Of a stretch of DNA of 64,000 nt, positions 10,001-17,173 are shown piece by piece (within the stretch, counting starts at the first letter, position 1; every line of letters starts with the position of its first letter). The position numbers and the translations under genes are program-made. Source of the stretch: JBCCIM01 sp965263205. GTDB taxonomy: Bacteria > Bacteroidota > Rhodothermia > Rhodothermales > JAHQVL01. The stretch covers positions 372,001 to 436,000 of the forward strand of contig CBDHHF010000014.1 in the NCBI GenBank assembly GCA_965263205.1, in the 5' to 3' direction. A model generated the notes under the pieces. That model ran no database searches and was not told the DNA's origin. It was given only the letters and a program-made list of their open reading frames with translations.

Positions 10001-10387
10001 GACGTAGCCTCGGCGGATGGGTTGACAATGAACAGCGGACAGTATGAGTTCAACTTTACGCTGAGCAAAAGCAACACCTCTGTTGGCAACGACGACCGGC
10101 CAACGCTTCCCCGTCAGCTTGCTTTACATGGCAACTACCCGAATCCGTTTAGTGGTGCAACGCGCATCAGCTTCACCCTGCCGCAATCAACGCACGTATC
10201 GATCGAGGTATACGATACGCTTGGCCGGCGTGTAGCCAACCTGCACGATGGCCTACTGAACGCCGGCACCCACGATATTGCATGGCAAACATCAACCAGT
10301 AGCAAGACATTGCCAAGTGGGTTGTACTTCTACCGCGTCGTTGCAGGCCAGGAGCAAAGCACCGGCAGCATGACCATGTTCAGATAA
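7001..10387 (+). CDS. Multi-module carboxypeptidase-regulatory-like surface protein with T9SS sorting domain
   Basis: 1128 residues. A signal peptide (MKHQVLRFGLFLFWCMAIM...AFAQQ) is followed by about nine tandem beta-sandwich modules of roughly 100 residues, each opening with a pattern like G-x-I-x-G-x-V...G-x-P-L-x-G-A and containing D-x-x-G-x-Y-x-x-x-x-L-x-x-G-x-Y, as in CarboxypepD_reg or SdrD-B-like domains. The last about 90 residues form a T9SS type A sorting domain (HGNYPNPFSGATRISFTLP, then GLYFYRVVAG). It should be exported across the outer membrane and anchored or released. Composition is very acidic and Tyr/Asp-rich. A strong terminator follows. Function is probably adhesion or a structural stalk; no catalytic domain is seen. 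Confidence 0.9.
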   Translation: MKHQVLRFGLFLFWCMAIMPAAFAQQAQLPQSPEARRHVLHALQGVRASLDKHPTLLNTLNAAKFSADDSLDAGGIAGRIAGLTDADSSAWVLAVAAHLYEDPTAWAFGEVKDDGEYFISGLNMGSYLIMAGADGYMPQFFSNAYNIWEAAIVEVAPNEITDGIDFYLEPAQMGSGSITGRVVAEDTGEPLAGAQIYAFSVNNSFVNVRTETNDDGTYELPELRSGSYYVQAYAEGYFNQFYDGVADIENATTVLIVDQEVTENIDFAMNRGGTISGTVTDANGEPLAGASIQVSAINDRGDYYGYYYGWAVSDDAGNYIVSGLGDGDYVVSIYYHGQNFSVNKWYDNAATFEDATPVSVALGEDTSNINFVIESPTAFGSIAGTLSMEDGSPLQNAIVRLESIDTPGFYFFSYAYPDDNGSYVLDDVPVGTYRVVMEYWTNWFYDSIWYEQADNPEDATPVQVAENEQVNDINFVIPVAEGVISGVVTNVEGKPIANAYIQLNNAYRDDGTGSGVYLWAYANTDNNGAFTIEGLPDGEYIISAFFCYFYECAQAWWPAAQYPEEAEPIVIADGISNPPSISFELDIRLGDASISGNVSRNTGEVLEGALVSIAPYVDFNDPDSTGIDPDYPWVSEIQTYTDSEGNYSFNYLPAGTYRLFSSYWEDGASGFAWYENATDIVDATPVDLGETQEVADINFALDVRSYYGTLAGRVVRENDVPIERAYVEVNAYYRNYDLDIAFYPSEWYGITDANGAFEIGQLYEGEYMVSVYAQDAYLAKTDSGEVEISYIQIRGGEITEIDVTMITQQDGDAQIAGQVVNDQGDPLDISIIRAIPVTDDDAPAYTAIANEDGTYRFNNLPEGGYYVRARGPMHITAYFNDTFDPAEAEIVETSNSASAEGIDFSLEPFYYFYDFAEGDALGLPGVSNQASIVYGSVHSQDGTPIAGATVYVVDESGDALMSTETFEDGMYELPGIQPGQEYRIKASHVGYESQFNGEARDVASADGLTMNSGQYEFNFTLSKSNTSVGNDDRPTLPRQLALHGNYPNPFSGATRISFTLPQSTHVSIEVYDTLGRRVANLHDGLLNAGTHDIAWQTSTSSKTLPSGLYFYRVVAGQEQSTGSMTMFR

Positions 10388-10409
10388 CATTGCTTGCCCC
10401 AGAAGCAGA

Positions 10410-10447
10410 AACGCGGGTCCGAGTCTTCATTCGGCCCGCGTTTTTTT
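10410..10447 (+). terminator. Intrinsic terminator of the surface protein gene
   Basis: The stem AACGCGGG(t)CCGA pairs with TCGGCCCGCGTT, followed by seven Ts, 22 bp after the stop codon. Confidence 0.9.
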
Positions 10448-10636
10448 GTTGATCTTTTTTTGTAGCATGCAGCAACAACCCATTACCTTTCATGAAACTT
10501 TATTTCTTCACAAGAAACATGCAAGGAAATGCATCGATATGAAAAGCCCTTAACAATGCCATTATCTGACTATACTACAAAGGCCCTATTTTTCACGTAG
10601 TTTCCCGCCATCCTCCCTGAATCACCCTTTACCCCA

Positions 10637-11341
10637 ATGGAGCGCAAACACATTGACCTTGTCATTTTTGACATGGCAGGCACAACCGTATTCGACGCTG
10701 ATTTTGTTAATCGCGCACTTTTCAACGCGCTGCAGGCTGCTGAAATAGAGGTGTCGAGTGTAGACATTAACAAGGTGATGGGTTACCCCAAGATGAAAGC
10801 CATTTGTTTGCTCCTTGGTATGCCTGAGGCCCAGGATGCCGACCTGCTCCAACGTGCGCAGGCTATTCATGACGACTTTATTGTGCGCATGAACACCTTC
10901 TACAAGGAAAGCTCAGAAGTGCGAGAAATAGAAGGTGCAACGGAAGTTTTCCAGAAACTGCGGGCTTCAGGGATTAAGGTGGCGCTCAATACTGGATTTA
11001 GCAGGTCAACAGCAGACATCATTCTTGATCGGTTGCATTGGCACGACGAGGCACTGCTTAACACGACACTGTGTAGCGACGAGGTACCGCGTGGCCGGCC
11101 CCATCCAGATATGATCCAGGAAATCATGAAACGCCTGGCCATCGATTCTGCCCAGCAAGTAGCAAAAGTTGGAGATACCCCTTCAGATTTGCAAGAAGGC
11201 CACAGCGCCGGCTGTGCGTTGAACATCGGTGTCACGTATGGCACGCACCGCGCCGAGGCTTTGCGTGCTTATCCGCACACAGCCTTGGTCGACAACATTC
11301 ACGACATCGTATCTCTGATTGACATTCAAGAACCTGCTTAA
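10637..11341 (+). CDS. Phosphonatase-like HAD hydrolase
   Basis: 234 residues, HAD superfamily. Motif I is FDMAGTT with nucleophile D12 and Ala at position 14, where most HADs have a second Asp; this is characteristic of the phosphonatase (PhnX) branch. Motif II is ALNTGFS (T119), a GRPHP segment follows, and motif IV is KVGDTPSD (D180, D184). The best family fit is the phosphonatase-like hydrolases (TIGR03351 type). K52 and K54 in VMGYPKMKAI lie near where PhnX carries its Schiff-base lysine, but I cannot decide whether that function is kept. The stop is 2 bp before the start of the FAD oxidoreductase at 11344, so the two are co-translated. Likely role: a late step in degradation of an organophosphonate. 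Confidence 0.85.
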   Translation: MERKHIDLVIFDMAGTTVFDADFVNRALFNALQAAEIEVSSVDINKVMGYPKMKAICLLLGMPEAQDADLLQRAQAIHDDFIVRMNTFYKESSEVREIEGATEVFQKLRASGIKVALNTGFSRSTADIILDRLHWHDEALLNTTLCSDEVPRGRPHPDMIQEIMKRLAIDSAQQVAKVGDTPSDLQEGHSAGCALNIGVTYGTHRAEALRAYPHTALVDNIHDIVSLIDIQEPA

Positions 11342-11343
11342 AC

Positions 11344-12483
11344 ATGCCCAATCTTGCAATCGTCGGCAGCGGCATTGTTGGCCTCGCACACGCTGTTGCT
11401 GCTCTTGATAAAGGATGGACCATATCCGTATTTGATAGAACCACCACTCCTCGCGGCGCTTCGGTTCGTAACTTTGGCACCATTTGGCCCATTGGCCAAC
11501 CCGTTGGGCCGGCTCGAGACCGCGCGCTGCGTGGTGCTGCAACCTGGCAGCGACTCAGCGCAGAGGCCGGCTTTTACTGGAAAAACAGGGGGTCACTCCA
11601 CCTTGCCTATTCGGATGATGCATGGCAGGTGTTGATGGAGTTTACCGCATTGCAGCAACAACCGGACGACAGCCTGACCTTGATTGCACCCGGCGAAATT
11701 CAGCAAATCTCGCCACACATCAGGCAAGCCAACTTACGTGGTGGATTGTTCAGCACAACAGAAAGCGTGGTCATCCCCGGCGAAGCTATCGTGGCACTGC
11801 GTAACTGGTTGGAAGCACAAGGCGTTTCTTTCTACATGGGCCGTACCGTGACACACGTAGGCGACCATGAGCTATTTACAGGTAATGGCAATCGATACCC
11901 TTTTGATCGCCTGCTCGTCTGTTCGGGCGACGAAATTGGCGTCTTGTATCCTGATTTACTGCAGGAAAGTGGCGTACAGCGGGTGAAGCTGCAAATGATG
12001 CGTACCACCCCACAGTCGCACAGTTGGACGCTCAACCCGATCCTTGTATCGGAGTTAACGCTGACACATTACAAGAGCTTCCTGACGTGTCCTACGCGTG
12101 ACAGGCTAACACAACGCCTCAAAGAATCGATGCCACTTTACGACCAGCATGGCATCCATGTTATTGCTGTTCAACAAAACGATGGTGCCCTGATCCTGGG
12201 CGACTCACATGATTATGGCGCCGATTTTTCTCCCAACTACAGTACCGAGGTAGAACAACTAATCTTGCAATACCTTGAGCAATTCCTTTTGGCAGAAAAT
12301 CTATACATAACCGACCGCTGGAACGGGTATTACCTGAAAGCGCCAGCCAATCAAACTGAAATCCTGCTCACGCCACAACCTGATGTACAGGTTATCACAG
12401 GCCTTGGTGGTGGTGGCATGACCATGGCATTCGGATTGGCCGAAGAAACCATAGCTAGCTGGACGGAAACGCCGGCTCTTTAG
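11344..12483 (+). CDS. FAD-dependent oxidoreductase of the phosphonate-associated TIGR03364 type
   Basis: 379 residues, DAO-like fold. The N-terminal dinucleotide motif is AIVGSGIVGLAHA (residues 5-17), followed by GASVRNFGTIWPIGQ, a signature of the TIGR03364 family found next to phosphonatase-like hydrolases. The C-terminus has the flavin-contact segment VITGLGGGGMTMAFGLAEE. Relatives are reported in aminoethylphosphonate-degradation loci, where they are thought to oxidise (N-alkyl) aminophosphonates to phosphonoacetaldehyde; here that is an inference from family and from the 2-bp spacing to the HAD gene. No phosphonate transporter or regulator is visible nearby. It ends 12 bp from the convergent serine hydrolase gene. 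Confidence 0.85.
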   Translation: MPNLAIVGSGIVGLAHAVAALDKGWTISVFDRTTTPRGASVRNFGTIWPIGQPVGPARDRALRGAATWQRLSAEAGFYWKNRGSLHLAYSDDAWQVLMEFTALQQQPDDSLTLIAPGEIQQISPHIRQANLRGGLFSTTESVVIPGEAIVALRNWLEAQGVSFYMGRTVTHVGDHELFTGNGNRYPFDRLLVCSGDEIGVLYPDLLQESGVQRVKLQMMRTTPQSHSWTLNPILVSELTLTHYKSFLTCPTRDRLTQRLKESMPLYDQHGIHVIAVQQNDGALILGDSHDYGADFSPNYSTEVEQLILQYLEQFLLAENLYITDRWNGYYLKAPANQTEILLTPQPDVQVITGLGGGGMTMAFGLAEETIASWTETPAL

Positions 12484-12495
12484 CGGCCCCCTGCC

Positions 12496-13740
12496 TCACT
12501 CTTCAAGCGCCTGATACAATGCAACCCTGAAATATGGGAGCAGCGGGTAACGGCCATAGGGCATCAACTGCGTGAGAAAGAGACCGATGATTTCTTCTTC
12601 CGGATCAGCAAAATAATGCGTGTTGGCAGCCCCATTCCATCCATAGGTCCCAGGTGTACCAATAATGCCGGGCCCCTTGTCATCGAGCCGAACACTGAAA
12701 CCCAACCCGAACCCATAACCAGGTTCGTGCACACCATCAATGTGATTCACCGTCATATACTCAACGGTTTTGCTGCCCAGTATTCTGGTCCCATCAAGTT
12801 CACCACCGTTCAGGAGCATTTGGGCGAAGCGGATGTAGTCTGATGCCGTCGAAACAAGCCCACCACCGCCGGACAGAAACGCCGGCTTCTGGCTAAACTG
12901 TCCATTCGGCGGATCGATGACCATGAGTTTCCCGTTGGGATCAACGGTATGATTGGCAGCAAACCGTGCAAGCTTTTCTTCCGGCACATAAAACCCGGTA
13001 TCAACCATGTCTAACGGATCAAAAATGCGCGCCTGCAGAAATTCATCAAAAGGCTGTTCCGCAAGCACCTCCACGAGATAACCAAGGACGTCTGTAGCCA
13101 GACTATAGTGCCACCGCTCACCGGGTTCAAACAGCAAAGGCAAGCGTCCCATTGCGTTGCCAAGCGTTTCCAAATCGGCCCACCAGGCCATACCGGTTTC
13201 CATGCGATACAGCGTATCTACCGGAGTATTGCTGAAGATGCCGTACGACAATCCTGAAGTGTGCGTCAGCAAATGACGGATTGTCATTTCGTTTTCAACA
13301 GGTTGCAACACAGGGTTCGCCGCCGGCCCTTCCACATAAACCTGCTGATTTTCAAACGCCGGAATGTATTTAGACACCGGATCGTCGAGCTGAAACGCAC
13401 CTTCTTCATACAAAATCATCAACGCGACGCTGGTGATTGGCTTACTCATGGAGTAAATGCGTACGATTGTATCTTTTGTCATGGGCTCGCCCGTAGCAAC
13501 GTTTCGAACGCCATAGGCATTGAAATGCGCAATTTTCCCGTTGCGCGCAACCAGGGAAACGGCGCCGGCAATCTGGCCGGCATCGACATATTTTTCCATC
13601 ATGGTATTCACGCGCGCAAGGCGATCAACTGAAATACCGACGTCTTCAGGAGAGGCAACAGGCAAGCCCTGCGCCATCCCATCTACAGCAATAGCTATTA
13701 AGCAAAAACTCAGTACATACAGGCGAACGTTATTGAACAT
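12496..13740 (-). CDS. Serine hydrolase, class C beta-lactamase / esterase family
   Basis: 414 residues with a signal peptide (MFNNVRLYVLSFCLIAIAVDGMAQG). The catalytic S-x-x-K motif is YSMSKPIT (S97, K100), and the Tyr of the second motif is probably in WHYSLATDVLGYLVEV. IRHLLTHTSGLSYG is typical of Pfam Beta-lactamase (PF00144). These enzymes act as periplasmic esterases, D-aminopeptidases or transpeptidase-like hydrolases; true beta-lactamase activity is not implied. It is convergent with the FAD oxidoreductase and its own upstream region (13741-13898) is shared with the BLUF gene. Exact substrate unknown. Confidence 0.88.
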   Translation of the reverse strand: MFNNVRLYVLSFCLIAIAVDGMAQGLPVASPEDVGISVDRLARVNTMMEKYVDAGQIAGAVSLVARNGKIAHFNAYGVRNVATGEPMTKDTIVRIYSMSKPITSVALMILYEEGAFQLDDPVSKYIPAFENQQVYVEGPAANPVLQPVENEMTIRHLLTHTSGLSYGIFSNTPVDTLYRMETGMAWWADLETLGNAMGRLPLLFEPGERWHYSLATDVLGYLVEVLAEQPFDEFLQARIFDPLDMVDTGFYVPEEKLARFAANHTVDPNGKLMVIDPPNGQFSQKPAFLSGGGGLVSTASDYIRFAQMLLNGGELDGTRILGSKTVEYMTVNHIDGVHEPGYGFGLGFSVRLDDKGPGIIGTPGTYGWNGAANTHYFADPEEEIIGLFLTQLMPYGRYPLLPYFRVALYQALEE

Positions 13741-13898
13741 ATGCTTATCCGGAAGGGGGGGGTAAAAAGGTTATTAAGTGCTGAGGCAACCTAACAAATC
13801 GAGAAAAAAACTCCAATCAAAATCCCGGCTTAAGAAATCAAAAAAACAACCGATTCTATATATGAGTAGGTGCAATAGGAAATAAACACTGAAAGGCC

Positions 13899-14336
13899 AT
13901 GGCTGACATCTTTAGCATTGTCTATGCAAGTTCGGCGAGCCGAGAGCTTGAAGAAGCCGAACTTCAGCAAATTCTAAAGAAAGCCAGAAGCAACAACGAG
14001 CAGTCTGGAATTTCAGGTTTACTGCTTTATGCCAATGGTAACTTCCTTCAGATTCTTGAAGGCGAACACGATACGGTTGTACGTCTTGTTAACCGTATCG
14101 AGCAGGATACCCGACACCATGGCATCATTCGCCTAATGGAGTTTAACGCATCGTCACGTAGCTTCCCAGACTGGAAAATGGGGTATCAGCGCTTGAGTGC
14201 TGATGAACTGGCAAGCGCGCTCCCTGGGTACAGCAATATTTTTAAATCACAAACGGTCTCGGCCGAAATACAAGAGCAAGTTAGACAATCTGTTTGGAAA
14301 CTGCTTATGTCATTTCGCCAGATTGTGAATGTATAG
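13899..14336 (+). CDS. BLUF-domain blue-light sensor, first of a tandem pair
   Basis: 145 residues, essentially a stand-alone BLUF domain plus a short helical tail, like cyanobacterial PixD. The flavin-pocket residues are all present when aligned to PixD: Y9 (PixD Y8), N32 (N31), Q51 (Q50, in NGNFLQILEG), W92 (W91) and M94 (M93, in FPDWKMG). It should therefore bind FAD and photocycle. There is no attached output domain, so signalling would be through protein partners, probably as an oligomer. Its stop lies 13 bp before the preferred start of a second BLUF gene, pointing to co-expression. GAAAGG lies very close to the start codon. Confidence 0.93.
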   Translation: MADIFSIVYASSASRELEEAELQQILKKARSNNEQSGISGLLLYANGNFLQILEGEHDTVVRLVNRIEQDTRHHGIIRLMEFNASSRSFPDWKMGYQRLSADELASALPGYSNIFKSQTVSAEIQEQVRQSVWKLLMSFRQIVNV

Positions 14337-14349
14337 ATCAGGTAACGCT

Positions 14350-14847
14350 ATGGATACGCAAACAGCCAATGTCGCAGTAGACGCGGCAGTAGAAGAAGAA
14401 GAAAAAGTAGAATATCTGCAGCTAATTTACATCAGCGCCGCAACGGTAGAATTCACGACGCAAGACCTGACGAGTCTCCTTGCCAAGGCACGCGAAAAAA
14501 ACGCAAAGGTTGACGTTTCAGGGATGCTGATCTATCACGAAGGTTCATTCTTCCAGGTGCTCGAAGGGCCAGAAGATGAGGTGTATCGTATTTACGACAT
14601 GATCGAATACGATGACCGCCACGATGACGTAAAGCTGCTGCTCAAATCGTATGTTGATAAACGGAGTTTTGAAAACTGGAGCATGGGCTTCGTAAATACG
14701 GATCGTGAGCTGTTCCAACAAATCTCAGGGTTCTCCGATTTCTTCAAACCTGGATTCGCAGTGCCAGACATGCGCGATGCAGATAGTTTGCTGGGCCGCG
14801 TGATGACCGAATTTAGAGACGGTAAATGGCGACAATGCGTTTCTTAG
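14350..14847 (+). CDS. BLUF-domain protein, second of tandem pair, flavin-pocket Asn replaced
   Basis: 165 residues from the ATG at 14350, chosen because AGGTAA lies just upstream; an in-frame ATG at 14329 overlaps the previous gene. An acidic N-terminal extension (about 21 residues, EEEEK) precedes a BLUF domain with Y27, Q69 (FFQVLEG) and the W/M pair in FENWSMGF. The spacing Y to Q is 42 residues, as in PixD. The position of PixD N31 is K50 (AREKNAKVDVSG), an unusual change at a residue that contacts the flavin ring. It may bind flavin with altered photochemistry or be a non-photoactive partner of the first BLUF protein. A tandem-repeat array begins 3 bp after the stop. Confidence 0.9.
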   Translation: MDTQTANVAVDAAVEEEEKVEYLQLIYISAATVEFTTQDLTSLLAKAREKNAKVDVSGMLIYHEGSFFQVLEGPEDEVYRIYDMIEYDDRHDDVKLLLKSYVDKRSFENWSMGFVNTDRELFQQISGFSDFFKPGFAVPDMRDADSLLGRVMTEFRDGKWRQCVS

Positions 14848-14850
14848 GCT

Positions 14851-14967
14851 GTGTACCGTCTGATGCGTGTACCGTCTGATGCGTGTACCGTCTGCGTGTA
14901 CCGTCTGATGCGTGTACCGTCTGCGTGTACCGTCTGATGCGTGTACCGTCTGATGCGTGTAGCATGC
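14851..14967. repeat. Tandem repeat of alternating 16- and 13-bp units
   Basis: Seven units follow each other without gaps: GTGTACCGTCTGATGC (16) or GTGTACCGTCTGC (13, lacking the ATG), in the order 16-16-13-16-13-16-16, then a decayed unit GTGTAGCATGC. The array lies directly after the second BLUF stop and before a terminator hairpin. Confidence 0.95.
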
Positions 14968-14986
14968 GCTCATCGGAGCGATGACG

Positions 14987-15035
14987 AACACCCTGTTCCG
15001 ACGCATGGTTATTGACGTGCGCGTAACAGGGTGTT
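14987..15035. terminator. Bidirectional hairpin between convergent BLUF and cmoB genes
   Basis: A perfect 11-bp stem AACACCCTGTT / AACAGGGTGTT has an inner ACGC/GCGT pairing. The right arm overlaps the cmoB stop codon. There is no long T-tract, so its strength is uncertain. Confidence 0.6.
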
Positions 15036-16005
15036 AACGTTTTGCGGTCAAAATAGCGCGCCGCGGCGCAGGATAGCCTTCGATGGTGCGACTGTTATCG
15101 TTAGGGTCCAGATAGTCTTTTAACGACTCAAAACGCATCCACGGCGTGGAACGCTGCTCTTCACTTGTCGTCGGCGCTACGTCAATCAGCTTCACGTCTT
15201 TAAAGCCACACCGCTGCATCCATTGTTGTAAGCCGGCCGGCGTAGGAATAAACCACACATTTCGCATTTTTGCATACCGATCACGCGGCACGAGCACGTG
15301 GTTTTCATCCCCCTCAACAACCAGCGTTTCCAGGACCAATTCTCCGCCAACGCGCAACAGCTCTTTCAACTTATAGAGATGATCAAAAGGCGATTTCCTG
15401 TGGTACAACACGCCCATGGAAAACACGGTATCAAAACCGACCAAGTTATCGGGCAACGCTTCAACGCCAAGGGGTAATACATACGCCGGCACATCACCAA
15501 TAAAACTGCGTACCGCCTGATATTGCAGCACAAAAAGCAGGTACGGATCAATTCCAACAGCAAGCCGGGCGCCTTCGCCGAGCATCCGCCAGCAGTGGTA
15601 GCCACTGCCACACCCTACGTCAAGTACTCTCTTGCCGGCTAGCGGCTCAATGGCATCTACCAGCCGGTCCCATTTGAGATCAGAGCGCCATTCGGTATCG
15701 ATGTGTATCCCAAACATATCGTACGGCCCTTTGCGCCAGGGATGGAACACCTGCAACGCATTTTCTAACTGCGAACGATGATTCGGCGAAATATCATCGG
15801 GTGAGCCGATCCGAATAATCGCATCGCTCAAATCCACCGATGAAGGCTGCACATTGGGAAATTCCTTGAGTGTCAACATCCACAGGTCCAGATCGCCATG
15901 ACGTTTGGTATCAAACGCCTGCTGCAACTGTGAAGGCAACACATCTAGCCAGGACTCAAGCGGAGAGATGGCCAGTTGCTCGTACAGTGATGTGTAATCT
16001 ATCAA
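15034..16005 (-). CDS. cmoB: tRNA U34 carboxymethyltransferase CmoB
   Basis: 323 residues, the same length as E. coli CmoB, and recognisable throughout: MPWRKGP-type segment (HPWRKGPYDMFG), IDTEWRSDLKWDR, SAM motif VLDVGCGSGYH, GVLYHRKSP, ETLVVEGDENHVLVP and the C-terminal EGYPAPRRAIL. CmoB transfers the carboxymethyl group of carboxy-SAM to 5-hydroxyuridine 34 of tRNA, giving cmo5U and expanding wobble decoding. The gene for its co-substrate synthase, cmoA, is on the same strand 274 bp upstream. The pair is best known from Gammaproteobacteria, so transfer is possible. The first base of its stop-codon complement lies inside the hairpin shared with the BLUF gene. Confidence 0.96.
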   Translation of the reverse strand: MIDYTSLYEQLAISPLESWLDVLPSQLQQAFDTKRHGDLDLWMLTLKEFPNVQPSSVDLSDAIIRIGSPDDISPNHRSQLENALQVFHPWRKGPYDMFGIHIDTEWRSDLKWDRLVDAIEPLAGKRVLDVGCGSGYHCWRMLGEGARLAVGIDPYLLFVLQYQAVRSFIGDVPAYVLPLGVEALPDNLVGFDTVFSMGVLYHRKSPFDHLYKLKELLRVGGELVLETLVVEGDENHVLVPRDRYAKMRNVWFIPTPAGLQQWMQRCGFKDVKLIDVAPTTSEEQRSTPWMRFESLKDYLDPNDNSRTIEGYPAPRRAILTAKR

Positions 16006-16038
16006 ATCACAAGTGGGGGATGTTCAGGGGATAGCGTT

Positions 16039-16072
16039 CAAACACATAAATCCTAAAGGATTGACATGTTTG
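16039..16072. repeat. REP-like hairpin, copy B
   Basis: CAAACACATAAATCC and GGATTGACATGTTTG pair at 12 of 15 positions around a 4-nt loop. It is followed by GTTGAAGGTTTTTGGCCTT, nearly identical to the tail after copy A. It lies in the cmoA-cmoB gap. Confidence 0.75.
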
Positions 16073-16279
16073 TGGTTTAAGGTCGAACGTTAAAGGTTGA
16101 AGGTTTTTGGCCTTGTACCTTTAAAATTCTTAGACACGCGTCAGTAGTGTGGAAACGCGGGGGGCGATGTGTGGTGGTAGAACGGGTCTTTTCAGACTTA
16201 CATAAGATAGGAAAGAAAATTCAAACGATGTGTCTTGAAACGCATTTCTCCCATCGTAATTCATTAAAAGTATAATTCA

Positions 16280-17059
16280 TCAAACAGCCTTGAGGGCGAT
16301 CAGCGAGGCAAAATTCAGGCTTTGATACCATACGGAAGCCGTAGCAAATCCGGCTGTTTTCAACCGATCCAGGTGTGCCGGCAGTGAATCGGGTACGAGT
16401 ACGTTTTCCAATGCACTTCTCTTCTGGCTGATTTCCAATTCACTGTATCCATTCGCCCGCTTGAAATCCAGATGTAGTGCTGTCATCAGATCCTGCGTCT
16501 TTTCATCTTCAAACATCACTTTTTCGGATAAAATCAGGACACCACCGGGAAGTAGTCCTTTATAAATGCGTGCAAGGAGTGCAGAACGTTCGGCTGGTGG
16601 AATAAATTGAAGCGTATAATTTAGCGCAACAACCGAAGCATTTGTGATTTCGGCATCACGCATGTCTGCACACTGGAGCAAAATGGGCACCGTACTGCTG
16701 CGTTGCTCGAGTTTTTTCTTAAATGCATCGATCATAGCCGGCGCATTGTCGATGCCAATGACCTCGGCGCCGGCGCCGTCCACGGCATTTGCCATCACCA
16801 GCGTCGTCCCCCCTAACGAACATCCCAGGTCGTAGCAGACACTCCCTTCTTGTACATACCGCGCTGTAAATAACCCGGTCATGGCCAGCACGGTCAAATA
16901 ACCGGGCACCGACCGCTTGATCATGTCTGGAAATACATCGACCACTGCCTGATCGAATACAAATTGCCCAACGCGACCTCGGGGTTGTGCATAAATATTG
17001 TCTTTCCCTTTCGCCCTGGCATGCGGCGCGTTATCAGGCAAGTTGGCTTTGTTTTTCAT
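16280..17059 (-). CDS. cmoA: Carboxy-S-adenosyl-L-methionine synthase CmoA
   Basis: 259 residues with CmoA hallmarks: CYDLGCSLGGTTLVMANAV (SAM/prephenate pocket), IGIDNAPAMIDAFKKKLEQ, LNYTLQFIPPAERSALLARI and GLLPGGVLILSEKV. The family converts SAM plus prephenate to carboxy-SAM, the donor used by CmoB. It is first of a leftward pair with cmoB, separated by a 274-bp spacer carrying REP-like copy B, so the two may be partly uncoupled. It is divergent from the symporter gene at 17174. Confidence 0.95.
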   Translation of the reverse strand: MKNKANLPDNAPHARAKGKDNIYAQPRGRVGQFVFDQAVVDVFPDMIKRSVPGYLTVLAMTGLFTARYVQEGSVCYDLGCSLGGTTLVMANAVDGAGAEVIGIDNAPAMIDAFKKKLEQRSSTVPILLQCADMRDAEITNASVVALNYTLQFIPPAERSALLARIYKGLLPGGVLILSEKVMFEDEKTQDLMTALHLDFKRANGYSELEISQKRSALENVLVPDSLPAHLDRLKTAGFATASVWYQSLNFASLIALKAV

Positions 17060-17173
17060 ATTTGCTTCTCACGTTTCTCGCAGCTAAACGACCATCTTCT
17101 ACGCATCGTTTCTAAATTTCTTGTAGATTAGCGTCCCACCTACCCCCCATCCCACCAGAAATTTCTTTAGATC

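Noticed and set aside
12496..13740. Beta-lactamase resistance gene
   Set aside because: The S-x-x-K serine hydrolase family is broad and mostly esterases or peptidases; nothing here shows beta-lactam resistance.
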